This document shows positions 13,257-24,375 of a DNA stretch of 64,000 nucleotides, in pieces. The DNA comes from Lampris incognitus (Eukaryota; Chordata; Actinopteri; Lampriformes; Lampridae), in NCBI RefSeq assembly GCF_029633865.1, contig NC_079216.1, positions 67,883,169-67,947,168 on the forward strand, written 5' to 3'. Made by a program: the position numbers and the translations under genes. Below the pieces are notes generated by a model, which was given only the letters and a program-made list of their open reading frames with translations, was not told the DNA's origin and made no database searches. Within the stretch, counting starts at the first letter, position 1; every line of letters begins with the position of its first letter.

Positions 13257-14000
13257 GTACGTGGTTGGAGGAGGACAAGTGAGACGAGATGCCCGACCTC
13301 CATCTGGGCGGAAGAATCAGTCCGTACATGTATGTTAGTGCTGAAGCGCCTTCAAGCATCGGCCGTTGTTTTCACCGCTAGTCGGCAAATCTGGCGCTTG
13401 ACTGAGGCCCTTTGACCTTGTAGCGGAAGTGACGTAACAGTAACGAAATCTTCGGAGTACCGAAATGTGATCACAAGTGGTCAGCAGGACGCATTTGGAG
13501 ACGCATGGTAGACACGGGTGTAAACGGCGACGTGTCTCGCTGTCCACTTGTGATCCGACCGCCCGGAGCGCATTTTAAAGCCCGGTGTGAACGGGGTCGT
13601 TGCGGCGCTGCGCTGCCAGGAGACCCGGACGACTGACGGCAACAAAAAAGGAAAAGCAGTGTGGGGGCGCGGCTCCGGGTTTGCCGCAGTTCAGGTCCAC
13701 ATGTGCTATGTAGATTTCTCCTTTTGCCCGGCAACATAAATCGCGAGTCGTCCGCGTTTAACCCAGCAAGGCCGACGGCGCGCGAGCGGGTGCTGCGTGC
13801 TGCGAGTCGTGTTTCTTCCGCTTCTCTTACTTTTGTTTGTCTGCAGCACCCCAGCTCGTGCAGCGCGCGAGGCTTTGTGAGTGTGACGCTTCCTAAATGT
13901 CGAACCGTTTGCAGCTCTGCAGCAGCAGAACGGCGTCGTGTTTCTGTCGTGCGTCTGATGGCCCGGACCCAGAACGCCGCGCAGCGCCTCGCAGCGCCGC

Positions 14001-14027
14001 ATGGTGGTGGTGGTGGTGGTGGTGGTG
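14001..14027. repeat. (GGT)n trinucleotide run
   Basis: About nine GGT triplets at the edge of the CpG-rich region. A shorter GGA-rich run follows near 14090-14115. Confidence 0.9.
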
Positions 14028-14168
14028 ACATGATCTGTCTGACGCCTGTCTGACTGCTGACCTACTTCCCTCATGTGGGTCAGAGGAGCAGGAGGAGGAG
14101 GAGGAGGAGCAGGAGGAGGCTATAGCGAGACGCTCCGACACGGTCACTTTTATTACACGTTTGGACTT

Positions 14169-14345
14169 GGGATTCCTGACCAGCCCACTTATCTCAGAAT
14201 GACGTAAAAACACCGCCTTACTTAGAGGGGCTGATTAGCCTATTAGCTCGCTGATCCTCACGCCAACTGAAGCTGATCAGAGGAAAACCTCAGCATCCAC
14301 CCTCCCACGAGGATCACGTGGTTATGCCTTCTCACATCAGGAGTT
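14169..14345 (+). repeat. Segmental duplication next to sinhcaf start exon, copy 1
   Basis: This stretch aligns over its whole length with 14827-15007. Shared landmarks include CACTTATCTCAGAA, GATTAGCCTAT, GATCCTCAC and TGATCAGAGGAAAAC. It ends in a T-rich run with TTTTTAG, where a SINE tail begins. The other copy leads into the real splice acceptor of the sinhcaf initiator exon. Confidence 0.85.
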
Positions 14346-14363
14346 TTGTTTTGTTTTTAGATA

Positions 14364-14814
14364 TTTTTTTTTTCTCCCCAATTGTATCCGGCCAATCACC
14401 CCCCTCTTCTGAGCCGTCCTGGTCTCTGCTCCACCCCCTCTGCTGCTCCACCCCCTCTGCTGATCCGGGGAGGGCTGCAGACTACCACATGCCTCCTCCC
14501 ATACATGTGGAGTCACCAGCCGCTTCTTTTCCCCTGACGGTAAGGAGTTTCACCAGGGGGACGTAGCACATGGGAGGATCATGCTATCCCCCCCCCCCCA
14601 GTTCCCCCTCCCCCCCCGAACAGGCGCCCCGACCAACCAGAGGAGGCGCTAGTGCAGCAACCAGGACACATACCCACATCCGGCTTCCCACCTGCAGACA
14701 CGGCCAATTGTGTCTGTAGGGACACCCGACCAAGCCGGAGGTAACATGGGGATTCAAACCGGCGATCCCTGTGTTGGTAGGCAACGGAATAGACCCCCAC
14801 GCCACCCGCACGCC
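14364..14814 (-). mobile_element. tRNA-derived SINE, copy 2
   Basis: Same family and orientation as 4233-4643. It carries an extra internal duplication of a CTGCTCCACCCCCTCT block around 14428-14462. It sits between the two copies of the duplicated segment before the sinhcaf start exon. Confidence 0.85.
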
Positions 14815-14826
14815 GTTGGAGTTATG

Positions 14827-15007
14827 ATTTTGACCAATTCACTTATCTCAGAACTGCATAAAAACACTGCCTTGCAAGGGTCGATTAGCCTATCAGATCT
14901 CACCGATCCTCACATGAAGTTGATCAGAGGAAAACATCTGCATCCAACATCCACACGAACATCACTTGATCATGCCGTTCCACATCATGACTTTAAGCAT
15001 TGTTTTG
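14827..15007 (+). repeat. Segmental duplication next to sinhcaf start exon, copy 2
   Basis: Partner of 14169-14345. It continues into the polypyrimidine-poor acceptor GTTGTTGACAG that opens the initiator exon at 15018, so the intronic 3' splice-site neighbourhood has been duplicated. Confidence 0.85.
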
Positions 15008-15017
15008 TTGTTGACAG

Positions 15018-16897
15018 ATGTTTGGCTTTCACAAGCCAAAAATGTACAGGAGTTTGGATGGCTGTTGCATCTGTCGTGCAAAATCGTCCAGTTCGCGTTT
15101 CACGGACAGCAAGCGGTACGAAAAAGACTTCACGAGCTGTTTCGGGTAAGAGACACAACAGAGGATGTGATGTAACCCTAGCCTGACGGATAACCTATCC
15201 TGTCCAACTACCGTACTCTGCTGCGACACATTTCTATCTCTCTCTCTCAGGCACAAGGTTTATTGATTAACGGTTGCATTTTCCCTCATGTTCTTGAAGC
15301 TTGTGTGAGAGTCGATCTGGAGAAATCTGTAACGCCTGCGTACTCCTGGTGAAGAGATGGAAAAAACTCCCCGTGGGATCCAAGAAGAACTGGAATCATG
15401 TAAGTCACTCTGAAGTTGTCCCATGGTATTGGATGTGTGTCCTGCTCCGGCCATGTCTGCCCATAAATTACCATCACTTGCTGTTCTAAGAAGGTCAAGT
15501 AGTGATGCGGTTGGATGACAGGAATATTCCTCATGCTGCCTCTTGCAAATGAACAAATTGGAAGGGGCAAAATGAACCTTTACACTGGACAATGTGTCCT
15601 TTCTCCATGCAGGTGGTTGATGCAAGAGGAGGGCCAAGTCTGAAGATGACCTCCAGGCCAAAAAAGATCAAGTCCCTCTCCAAGAAAGCGAGGCCGAGCC
15701 AAATCAGCAGGCTGCAGAAAGAGCTAAAAAGAAGCAGTCAGTTCCGTTCTTCCAGTACTTGTTTAGATTTTGGGTGTAATTTTGATCGTGCTGTTTCCAC
15801 TCCACACTTGACTCTCCCTCCACATAATGCGGACTGTATTTCCCACCAGATTCAGATGCCCACAGCACCACGTCCAGTGCTTCTCCAGCTCAGTCTCCCA
15901 GCTACAGCAATCTTTCAGATGAGGGCTCAGACTCTGAGCTCAGCCCGGGTTCCAGCCGCTCCCCCGTTTTCTCCTTCCTAGATCTCACCTACTGGAAGAG
16001 GTAGGTCAGCACCCTTCCTCGTCAGTACATACAAGCTGGGTTAGGGCAGACAAGAGGTTAAAAGTGGGCACAGCCTGATGGGGGTATCTGCAACTGCTAG
16101 AGTAGCCGCTGATATGTCTATGGGACCACTTTCAGTGTTGGGTGTTGTTGAGCAGGGCCTTATGAACTTTGACCTGTGTAAGGAATTACATGCACATACT
16201 AAATAATTAAGTCACTTTGATGTAGTATTTCAAAGTTGAGAACTTCTTTGCCAAATTAATAGTTTGGCCTGTTATGAAGCTTGAAAAACTATGATGGCCT
16301 ATCAGTGGCCTAGGTGCATAAAGATGAAGGCCTCCTGGATTGGTCGCATGCCCACTTTGCAACATGTGGTGCATGTAGTGGAAAAAATAGTCAAAGCAGA
16401 TAGCTACTATTCTCATGTAACCACTTGGTCTAATTAAAATGAAAATTACATGGAGCATCAACCTCGTCAATTATTGTGATGTGTCTACAATAGGCATTTG
16501 GATATGTTGAATTCAGTGCAATGCCCTCCCTTGCTACTCCTCGTCTAGGCAAAAGGTCTGCTGTGGAATCATCTACAAGGGCCGTTTTGGGGAAGTTCTC
16601 ATTGACCCCCATTTGTTCAAGCCCTGCTGCCGCAAGCAGCAACGGCAGCAGCAGCAGCAACAGGAGGAGGAGGGGTATGAGGAGGAGGAAGAGGAGGAGG
16701 AAGAAGAGGTGGAAGTAGAGGAAGGGCAGGTGGGGGAGGAGGTGCAAATTGAGGAGGCCAGTGGGAAGAAGTTCCAGATTGAGCAGGGAGTGAAGGAAAC
16801 GCCAACCGGTGAGGGAAGCAGCGCAGAAGCTCCTCAGCTACACGTTACCATGACAACACCTTCACCCAAGAAGGTGGAGGAAGAGGGGGATTGGTAA
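15018..16897 (+). CDS. sinhcaf: SIN3-HDAC complex-associated factor (FAM60A)
   Basis: SINHCAF is a nuclear subunit of the SIN3-HDAC co-repressor. Five coding exons join in phase: 15018-15145, 15300-15399, 15613-15736, 15850-16000, 16549-16897. The start codon opens its exon directly after an acceptor. The N-terminus MFGFHKPKMYRSLDGCCICR followed by CNACVLLVKRWKKLP is the family signature, with paired Cys that look zinc-binding. A Ser-rich middle follows (DAHSTTSSASPAQSP), then the conserved block FSFLDLTYWKR/QKVCCGIIYKGRFGEVLID. The tail is unusual: after KPCCRK come Gln repeats and a long Glu tract with a charged extension. From memory of the family, this makes the C-terminus clearly longer than the mammalian one (about 220 aa total there, about 283 aa here). 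The donor at 15737 (GTCAGT) is weak. Confidence 0.95.
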
Positions 16898-18830
16898 ATG
16901 TGGACCCCCCCCCCTTTATGCACATCTTTGAGGAAGTCTTGGGGTGCTTTTGTTTTTATAAGCACTTGCAGAGAGAAGTGGCCTCAGATTGCCTTCAATC
17001 AAAGAGCAGCTGAAAATCCTTGGTCTTCTACATAATATTTTTGTCAGTTTGTTTATTTGATTGTTTATGTTTAAGTGATAACTTATGAACTCCCGTTGTC
17101 CCATGTTGTCTGTTTTGCTTTTTTTTATATTTAATATTCTTCCTTTCCTATTGATTGAGCATCGTCCATGGTGTTATATCTACTTAGGACAAAATGCTGG
17201 AACTCTAGTTTGCCGGTACATTGAGAATAATTCATTCCAAAATGTGATACCCATTTTTAAAAAAAATGCTAACTTGTTCATCTTTCTAATTTTTAAAGCC
17301 AAGGTGAGCCCGCTTGAACAATGTTGGTATTTTGGAGGTAAAGGTGTGAAGGTGACAAAAATAATGCGATAAGTCATACTTACAAAAACAGTTCAGATTT
17401 GTCTAGTCCACAGCAGACGTCACTTTGTGTTGAAAGATTGGACTTGGTTTTGGAATGAAGCTCTGCATTTACAGATCATAGACATGTACAGTGAGTAGCC
17501 TTTGTGTTTGTACCTGTAAATATTTACATCCAAAATGAGCAAACTGTTTGTTTAGACTGGCTTAGCTTGTATGTGAGTCACATGTGGGTCCCCTTTGAAA
17601 TAAGGCCTATTCACAGCACCAACAGCAAATACACCAGCCTTAATTATGTCGTAGACAGTGCTAGTGTTGATCCTGAATTGGTAATAAGAAACAAAAAGGG
17701 AAAATCACTATATTCATTGTGGCCTCAGCAACACATAGTGCATTTTGCATGAATGGTGACAAGCCCTCTCACCCAAAAGACCGAAAAATCTGATGCATGA
17801 GTCTAGTAAATTGCATGGCCTTATGAAAATTGTAAATCTTATTTTTATTTTTTTGATCCATTGCTCTGAAGTTTTAAATTATTTTTATATGTGAAAAAAG
17901 AAAATGGAAAAAAAAATAGAAGAAATAGTGTCTTTGCATCATAATACAACACAATACAACAACAAAACGCATCGATCGGTTTATATACATTCAGCAATAT
18001 CAGCCGTTTCTGCCATTCCCGGATCAGTAGAGAAAAAGACTATACAAGTTGAAATGCTATGCCATTGCCTCTTATATACCACAATGGTGTTGTGATATAT
18101 CGCCTAATAATACTTTATTTATCATATTAAAGCCAAAGCACATTTAAATTCACCCAATGTCAAATCAGTGCAGGATTTTATGGACAATTGTGCTTGTCCA
18201 AGGTCATTTCTATGTATTTTATGGTTTTCTAAAAAGAACACTAATAAGACATTTCTTAATTTGTTGTCGTTGGGATCTGAGGGTGTGTCGTGTACATATG
18301 GGGTGGGGGTTAGGGATGTGGCTTCTCTATGGGTTACTTTATTTATTTATTTTATATTTATTTGTATAACTGCATCCCCAATTACAAGTTCAAGGCTGTG
18401 AACTCCGTTAATCTGTAGTGGTAGTATGAGTTTTGTACATTGGTAACTGATTCAAATTAATTCTCACACGGGCACTATTTAACAATGCCTTGAATTACCA
18501 GTTGTCAATATTTGTGAAACGTCGGTTAAGTATTTATTTACACATCAGCTGAATTGTGTGGAACTTAAATTATTCTGTACCATCCCTTTGGGTCTGTATC
18601 ACTTAGTTTTTAGACTACAACCAAGCTTTACTTTTCACCGTTCACTCTTTAGTCTACTCATGTGACATAATGATTTACTGATAGCTGTACTCTTCAATTT
18701 AGTGCTACTTGCATGTATTGTAGCTATGCATTTTATCTAGCCTACAAGTTAGACAAAGCGGTTTTGTATTTTTTATACATCATGTAATTTTTTTACTTGT
18801 CCCTTAATAAAAGCAATTTTGTGAGTTTTC
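16898..18830 (+). other. sinhcaf: sinhcaf 3' UTR with poly(A) signal
   Basis: AT-rich, noncoding sequence of about 1.9 kb ending near AATAAA at 18806-18811. No repeat family is recognised inside it. Confidence 0.65.
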
Positions 18831-18914
18831 TGGATTTGGTGTTTTTGAAGTCATTCTAGATGTGAGCCCAGAACAGAGGCCGGTCATCACCATGATGCAA
18901 ACCACGATTTGACA

Positions 18915-19290
18915 ACATGAGCTATAGTTGTGTAATATCAGATCTGACTTCATTCAGACACATGGGTCCATATTTAAAAGAAAAATACAACCCAGGACAA
19001 CAACACGAGACTACAGCTAACAGCAGTTCACAGGTCCATAGTGATCAAGCCCTATACAGCCGTCTGCTCCAGGGGAGCGAGAGCCGCGCCTTGTGTCGCT
19101 GTGTGCAGGCTCCGTTAACAGCGTTGTAGTTACATTCTTGGAATCATTTCATCCACGGATACATTTGTACATGAAATGGCTCACCGCAGCACGACAAGTG
19201 GCAACATTACTGGTCACCAGCATGTGACTTGCTCTCGCCCATCTTGCAGGCTGGAGCCAGACTGGATGCGTCATGCTGGGCTACCTGCAG
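18915..19290 (-). mobile_element. Degenerate LINE 3' fragment
   Basis: This block aligns with 31140-31490, sharing GGTCCATATTTAAAAG-like, CAGCAGTTCACA, GTAGGCTCCGTTAACAG-like and TACATTCTTGG segments. That copy encodes the C-terminal part of a non-LTR reverse transcriptase on the minus strand. This copy is more decayed and has no long frame. Confidence 0.7.
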
Positions 19291-19439
19291 CCTTTTCATT
19301 TCCGACTTTAATAGTTCATTTGAAAGAGAAACTATATTCACCGAGTATAACACACTCGGTGCCGAATTCCATAACGACAGTGGTAATATATTCATAAGAT
19401 ATTGGTGACATATTGGCGTGGAAGACGTTATATCGCAGC

Positions 19440-19950
19440 AGAGGCTTGACACGCGTCGGTAAGGCGCGCGTGGCGCGCGGCCACCGCGTCCTCGCGCCCG
19501 CATCTTAACGCACCTTTCAGGCTCGTGACTCCACTCTTACTTTAACATTGCTGCAGGTCCACTAAGTTGTTCTGATCTACAACATATCAAAAGAGACGAG
19601 CGACGGCTCGTACGCGCCCCACCGGATGTAAAGCGCGCTGCAGAAGCCGGAAGTACACGAATGAGGCGGAACTAACACCGGAAATTAATGCCGTGTGACT
19701 AGAACAGGTTTACAAACAAGAAAGTGTCGGGTTTTTTCCCTTTAGGCTGTCCGTGTTTTCAAATCGTCTCGCAAGTCCGCTGCAGGCGTATATCATAAGT
19801 CCCCGATTTGCACAGTTTGGAGCTGACGTTAACAAGAGCGGAGTAAACGGGGGGTAGGTACAAAACAGTCCGGTAGCCTGACTGTCTGGCATCAGGTAGT
19901 TCCATGGTGACGGCTCATCCGCACCGGTAGCGAGCGACCCGTCTTACGAT
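19440..19950 (+). promoter_or_regulatory. kxd1: CpG-rich block, candidate kxd1 promoter
   Basis: CpG-dense sequence holding an ETS-type site CCGGAAGT (19647-19654) and another CCGGAAAT near 19678, typical of TATA-less housekeeping promoters. The next gene on the plus strand is kxd1, whose initiator exon lies 2.7 kb downstream beyond a minisatellite. The link to kxd1 is inferred. It might instead drive an unseen minus-strand transcript. Confidence 0.45.
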
Positions 19951-19952
19951 CC

Positions 19953-21950
19953 CCGTTACAGCACGCTGCCATGCTTTTCTTACAGCACGCTGCCATGCTT
20001 GGATCACAGCACGCTGCCATGCTTGTATCACAGCACGCTGCTATGCTTGTATTACAGCACGCTGCTATGCTTGTATCACAGCACGCTGCTATGCTTGTAT
20101 CACAGCACGCTGCTATGCTTGTATCACAGCACGCTGCTATGCTTGTATCACAGCACGCTGCCATGCTTTTATTACAACACGCTGCCATGCTTTTATTACA
20201 ACACGCTGCCATGCTTGTATCACAGCACGCTGCTATGCTTGTATTACAGCACGCTGCTATGCTTGTATCACAGCACGCTGCTATGCTTGTATCACAGCAC
20301 GCTGCTATGCTTGTATCACAGCACGCTGCCATGCTTTTATTACAACACGCTGCCATGCTTGTATCACAGCACGCTGCTATGCTTGTATCACAGCACGCTG
20401 CTATGCTTGTATCACAGCACGCTGCCATGCTTGTATCACAGCACGCTGCCATGCTTGTATCACAGCACGCTGCCATGCTTGTATCACAGCACGCTGCTAT
20501 GCTTGTATCACAGCACGCTGCCATGCTTTTATTACAACACGCTGCCATGCTTGTATCACAGCACGCTGCTATGCTTGTATCACAGCACGCTGCTATGCTT
20601 GTATCACAGCACGCTGCCATGCTTGTATCACAGCACGCTGCCATGCTTGTATCACAGCACGCTGCTATGCTTGTATCACAGCACGCTGCTATGCTTGTAT
20701 CACAGCACGCTGCCATGCTTGTACCACAGCACGCTGCCATGCTTGTACCACAGCACGCTGCTATGCTTGTATCACAGCACGCTGCTATGCTTGTACCACA
20801 GCACGCTGCTATGCTTTTATTACAGCACGCTGCCATGCTTGTATCACAGCACGCTGCTATGCTTGTATCACAGCACGCTGCTATGCTTTTATTACAGCAC
20901 GCTGCTATGCTTGTATCACAGCACGCTGCTATGCTTGTATCACAGCACGCTGCCATGCTTGTATCACAGCACGCTGCCATGCTTTTATTACAACACGCTG
21001 CCATGCTTGTATCACAGCACGCTGCTATGCTTGTATCACAGCACGCTGCTATGCTTGTATCACAGCACGCTGCTATGCTTGTATCACAGCACGCTGCCAT
21101 GCTTTTATTACAACACGCTGCCATGCTTGTATCACAGCACGCTGCTATGCTTGTATCACAGCACGCTGCTATGCTTGTATCACAGCACGCTGCCATGCTT
21201 GTATCACAGCACGCTGCCATGCTTGTATCACAGCACGCTGCCATGCTTGTATCACAGCACGCTGCTATGCTTGTATCACAGCACGCTGCCATGCTTTTAT
21301 TACAACACGCTGCCATGCTTGTATCACAGCACGCTGCTATGCTTGTATCACAGCACGCTGCTATGCTTGTATCACAGCACGCTGCCATGCTTGTATCACA
21401 GCACGCTGCCATGCTTGTATCACAGCACGCTGCTATGCTTGTATCACAGCACGCTGCTATGCTTGTATCACAGCACGCTGCCATGCTTGTACCACAGCAC
21501 GCTGCCATGCTTGTACCACAGCACGCTGCTATGCTTGTATCACAGCACGCTGCTATGCTTGTACCACAGCACGCTGCTATGCTTTTATTACAGCACGCTG
21601 CCATGCTTGTATCACAGCACGCTGCTATGCTTGTATCACAGCACGCTGCTATGCTTTTATTACAGCACGCTGCTATGCTTGTATCACAGCACGCTGCTAT
21701 GCTTGTATCACAGCACGCTGCCATGCTTGTATCACAGCACGCTGCTATGCTTGTATCACAGCACGCTGCTATGCTTGTATCACAGCACGCTGCTATGCTT
21801 GGATCACAGCACGCTGCTATGCTTGGATCACAGCACGCTGCCATGCTTGTATCACAGCACGCTGCTATGCTTGGATCACAGCACGCTGCCATGCTTGTAT
21901 TACAGCACGCTGCTATGCTTGTATCACAGCACGCTGTTATGCTTTTACCA
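19953..21950. repeat. 24-bp minisatellite, about 83 units
   Basis: Tandem units of the form CAGCACGCTG-YTATGC-plus-TTGTATCA recur without interruption for 2 kb. Unit variants (TTTTATTACA, TTGTACCACA, TTGGATCACA) form a pattern that repeats every 32 units (768 bp). Because 24 is divisible by three and units lack stops in several frames, frames of more than 650 codons are open on both strands. None looks like a real protein. Confidence 0.97.
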
Positions 21951-21959
21951 CCAATCTTA

Positions 21960-22621
21960 GTTTTTGTGGATTTACAAAGTAAGTTTTATCATTGCATGCA
22001 AAGCTAAGGTGCTCATTGGTGCAACTAACCTACCGACATGGACATAGCTATCGAATAATTGGTTCTCAGTTGGGTTTTCTCAATAAATTCCTAGTGATTA
22101 GTTCAATAACATATTCGTATGTTAACTATTTATAGATTAGTGGCCTGGTCATGGAAAACACCTGGAAAATGATAAGATTGGTCAGATGTCCTGGAAATGT
22201 TATTGATCTCATGGAAAATTGTAAAGGTAGCGGCCCCTAACGGGAGAAAGTAGTAGCAGCAGTAGTAGAAGAGATATGGCATATTTAACCATATTTTTAG
22301 CCGCTGGGATTGAATATCTGTGCTTGAAGTTTTGTTTTTTTGGAGGGGGGGGGGCGGGATATGTCCAGTGACTAGCGAAAAGTTCCACAGTCCATTCAGA
22401 GACTATTTAGGTTTAAAGTGATAGTTAATATTGAATATACCCTTCCATGAGCAACAGCTGCCATGTTCATCCAAGAAAAGGCCACAGAAAACATTGTTAA
22501 AAAGTCCTGGAAATTGATTTTCTAAAATGAGAGGGAAATATGCCAAACGCTAGATCTGTGATTTCGATTCACTGCCTTGGCCATACTCTTACTAGAAGGT
22601 TGCCCTTGCAGCATTATCAAC
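21960..22621. other. Spacer between minisatellite and kxd1 start
   Basis: AT-rich noncoding sequence. A piece around 22140-22230 has repeated CATGGAAAA/CTGGAAA motifs reminiscent of a non-autonomous hAT relic, but no ends can be defined. A G-run lies near 22345-22356. Confidence 0.4.
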
Positions 22622-23521
22622 ATGGCGGAGCCTACGGCATCTGAAATATTCTGCAGCAGGATGCTCAGCATGGTAAACTCTGAGGACGTCAACGCAATCA
22701 TTCAGGCTCAGAGACACATGTGAGTACCATGCACTAATACAGCCTTTTAATTTCATGCACATTTAATTGGTTTTCCTATGGCAAATGTACAAATTGACCA
22801 CATTTCAGAAGTTAAAATGTGAAGATGTGCTTTAAATTATCATTCTAAAACTAGGCTGGACCGGTTTGAGAAAACGAATGAAATGCTAATAAACTTTAAC
22901 GGACTGTCCAACGTGAGGCTGCAGCAGATGAATGAGCACTTCCTGCTCCACACACGAACCCTTGTGGAGATGAAGAAAGATCTGGACAGCATCTTTAGAC
23001 GAATCAGGTAAGTACAAAGTGTTTTCTTCCTCTGTCGCTTTCTCTCACATGCACATTTTCTTTTCCAATTCTTGGTCTCACTTCTTTTTCTGTCTAGGAC
23101 ATTAAAGGGAAAGATTGCTAAGCAGTACCCAGAAGCTTTCAGCAGTAAGTTAGCTTCTTCTTTGCATATACCATATCCTTACCACCTAACATTGTCTTCA
23201 CCATTCTTCAGTTGGTCTAGACATGAGAAAATTCACCATTAAGGGTTTTTTTTTTATCCCATAGATATCCACGAGTCACCGATCTTGGAGGATGACGATG
23301 ATGAGTTTGACCCAATACCACCCAGTTTTGCCACAACAACCACTACCGCCACCTCAGAGCAGAGCACAGAGTCCTGTGACACAAGCCCAGATGTTGTCTC
23401 TCCCACTGTAAGCCGATGTTCTGAAGATCTCTCTCAGGAGCCACCAGACACACCCACCTCTGACATCCCAGTGACCGCCATACTGAGGGATGAAGGCCCT
23501 GACTCAGTGCCTGCAGAGTAG
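22622..23521 (+). CDS. kxd1: KxDL motif-containing protein 1 (BORC subunit)
   Basis: KXD1 is a small coiled-coil subunit of BORC, which couples lysosomes to Arl8/kinesin for outward transport. Four exons join in phase: 22622-22719, 22855-23007, 23098-23144, 23265-23521, giving 184 aa, close to the human length. The start [18 protein letters not shown] aligns with the family N-terminus. The diagnostic region is [15 protein letters not shown], then [20 protein letters not shown] containing the KxDL motif (KKDL), then [14 protein letters not shown]. The acidic, Ser/Thr-rich C-terminus ([25 protein letters not shown]) is also shared with the mammalian protein. An upstream noncoding exon may exist, since a CpG-rich block lies 2.7 kb to the left. 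Confidence 0.96.
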
Positions 23522-24370
23522 AGGGGCATGTTTCTGCAGCAGTCACTATCTTTTGAACCTGACCTCCCCTCACAATTGCACTGTGCTGTCTAAATAAGGG
23601 TTGATGGATGGTTATGGCATCTTTCAAGGTCCCCAAACCTAAGATCTAACCACGAGATTTTTTTTCTAAGAAGAAGTCACACCATATACTTAATTTTATT
23701 TTGCATAGAAGGTAGAAGAAGTCTATTTTTGCTTCTATGACATTCATTTAATTGTCTGTTGATAGTATATCAAGACATTGGGATAGCATATCTTGCAAAA
23801 TTATTCTTGACATGGACTTAAGCTGTTAATTTGAATGCTTTTGGTTTATATGCTTGTATGTTACATGCATGTTTGGCCCAAAAAAAAAATACAGACGGTA
23901 CTTAAAAGATTTTTTTCCAAACAACTCTGTATTACTGACATCGAATAGGGATAAATTTCCTCAGTAATCAAGCAACATTAAACCTTTCTTTTTCACATTG
24001 GGAAATAAAGTAAACTCAAGCTACCCATTTCTGCCGATAGTGAGAGCTGTGCTGGAGAGCAAGCATTTATTAACATGGTCTACAGCCTGCCTGAATGTGA
24101 TTCGTGTTTAGAAATAATGTACATATTTTGATCATTCTCATCTTTTCCCCACCATATTATTTCAAGGACACATTTCAGCAACAGACATGTTTGCTAATGC
24201 ATACATGAGTCATAAGTAGCCTTTGGTGATGTTGTATTGAGATGAATAAATTATTCATATTACTTGTGTTAATTTCTTGATTACATTTTGGCCAAATCAT
24301 CTCTACAGTTATACCTGAGGGAGTAACGTGAAGTATTCCTGGGAAACGTGACTGAGGAAGAGAAATAAAA
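23522..24370 (+). other. kxd1: kxd1 3' UTR and downstream spacer
   Basis: AT-rich noncoding sequence with several possible poly(A) signals (AATAAA near 24004, 24244 and 24364). Which one is used cannot be decided here. Confidence 0.5.
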
Positions 24371-24375
24371 CGCTC

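Larger units (their letters stand above)
12867..13599. mobile_element. MITE-like element with long inverted ends inside CpG island
   Basis: The left end (CGACCCCGTTTACACC, then GGCTTTAAAATGCG and a GGATCACA block) matches the reverse complement of the right end (CGACCCCGTTCACACC, then GGGCTTTAAAATGCG and GGATCACA). The ends are imperfect inverted repeats of at least 50 bp. No transposase frame is visible, so it is non-autonomous. The superfamily is not assigned. It contains a local 37-bp tandem duplication and a purine-rich GA tract. Confidence 0.7.
10960..14170 (+). promoter_or_regulatory. sinhcaf: CpG-rich promoter region of sinhcaf
   Basis: About 3 kb is visibly rich in CpG and GC, unlike its flanks. 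It contains a TATA-like TTATAA near 11412. A strong candidate 5' UTR splice donor lies at about 11693 (CAGCAAG followed by GTAACC). A MITE occupies 12867-13599. The sinhcaf coding sequence opens immediately after a splice acceptor at 15018, so at least one noncoding first exon must lie upstream, most plausibly here. The exact start site cannot be read. Confidence 0.65.

Noticed and set aside
13661-14213. Overlapping Arg/Ser/Ala- and His-rich frames in the CpG island
   Set aside because: High GC content lowers stop frequency. Frames are open on both strands and no protein family is recognised.
19953-21950. CRISPR-like regular repeats
   Set aside because: Units are contiguous with no unique spacers, and the genome is eukaryotic.
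19892-22007. Open frames of about 650-680 codons on both strands (Cys/Ala-rich on one, Met-Leu-Gln-His-rich on the other)
   Set aside because: The 24-bp unit is a multiple of three and lacks stops in several frames, so long frames on both strands are inevitable. There is no splice context, conservation or domain.
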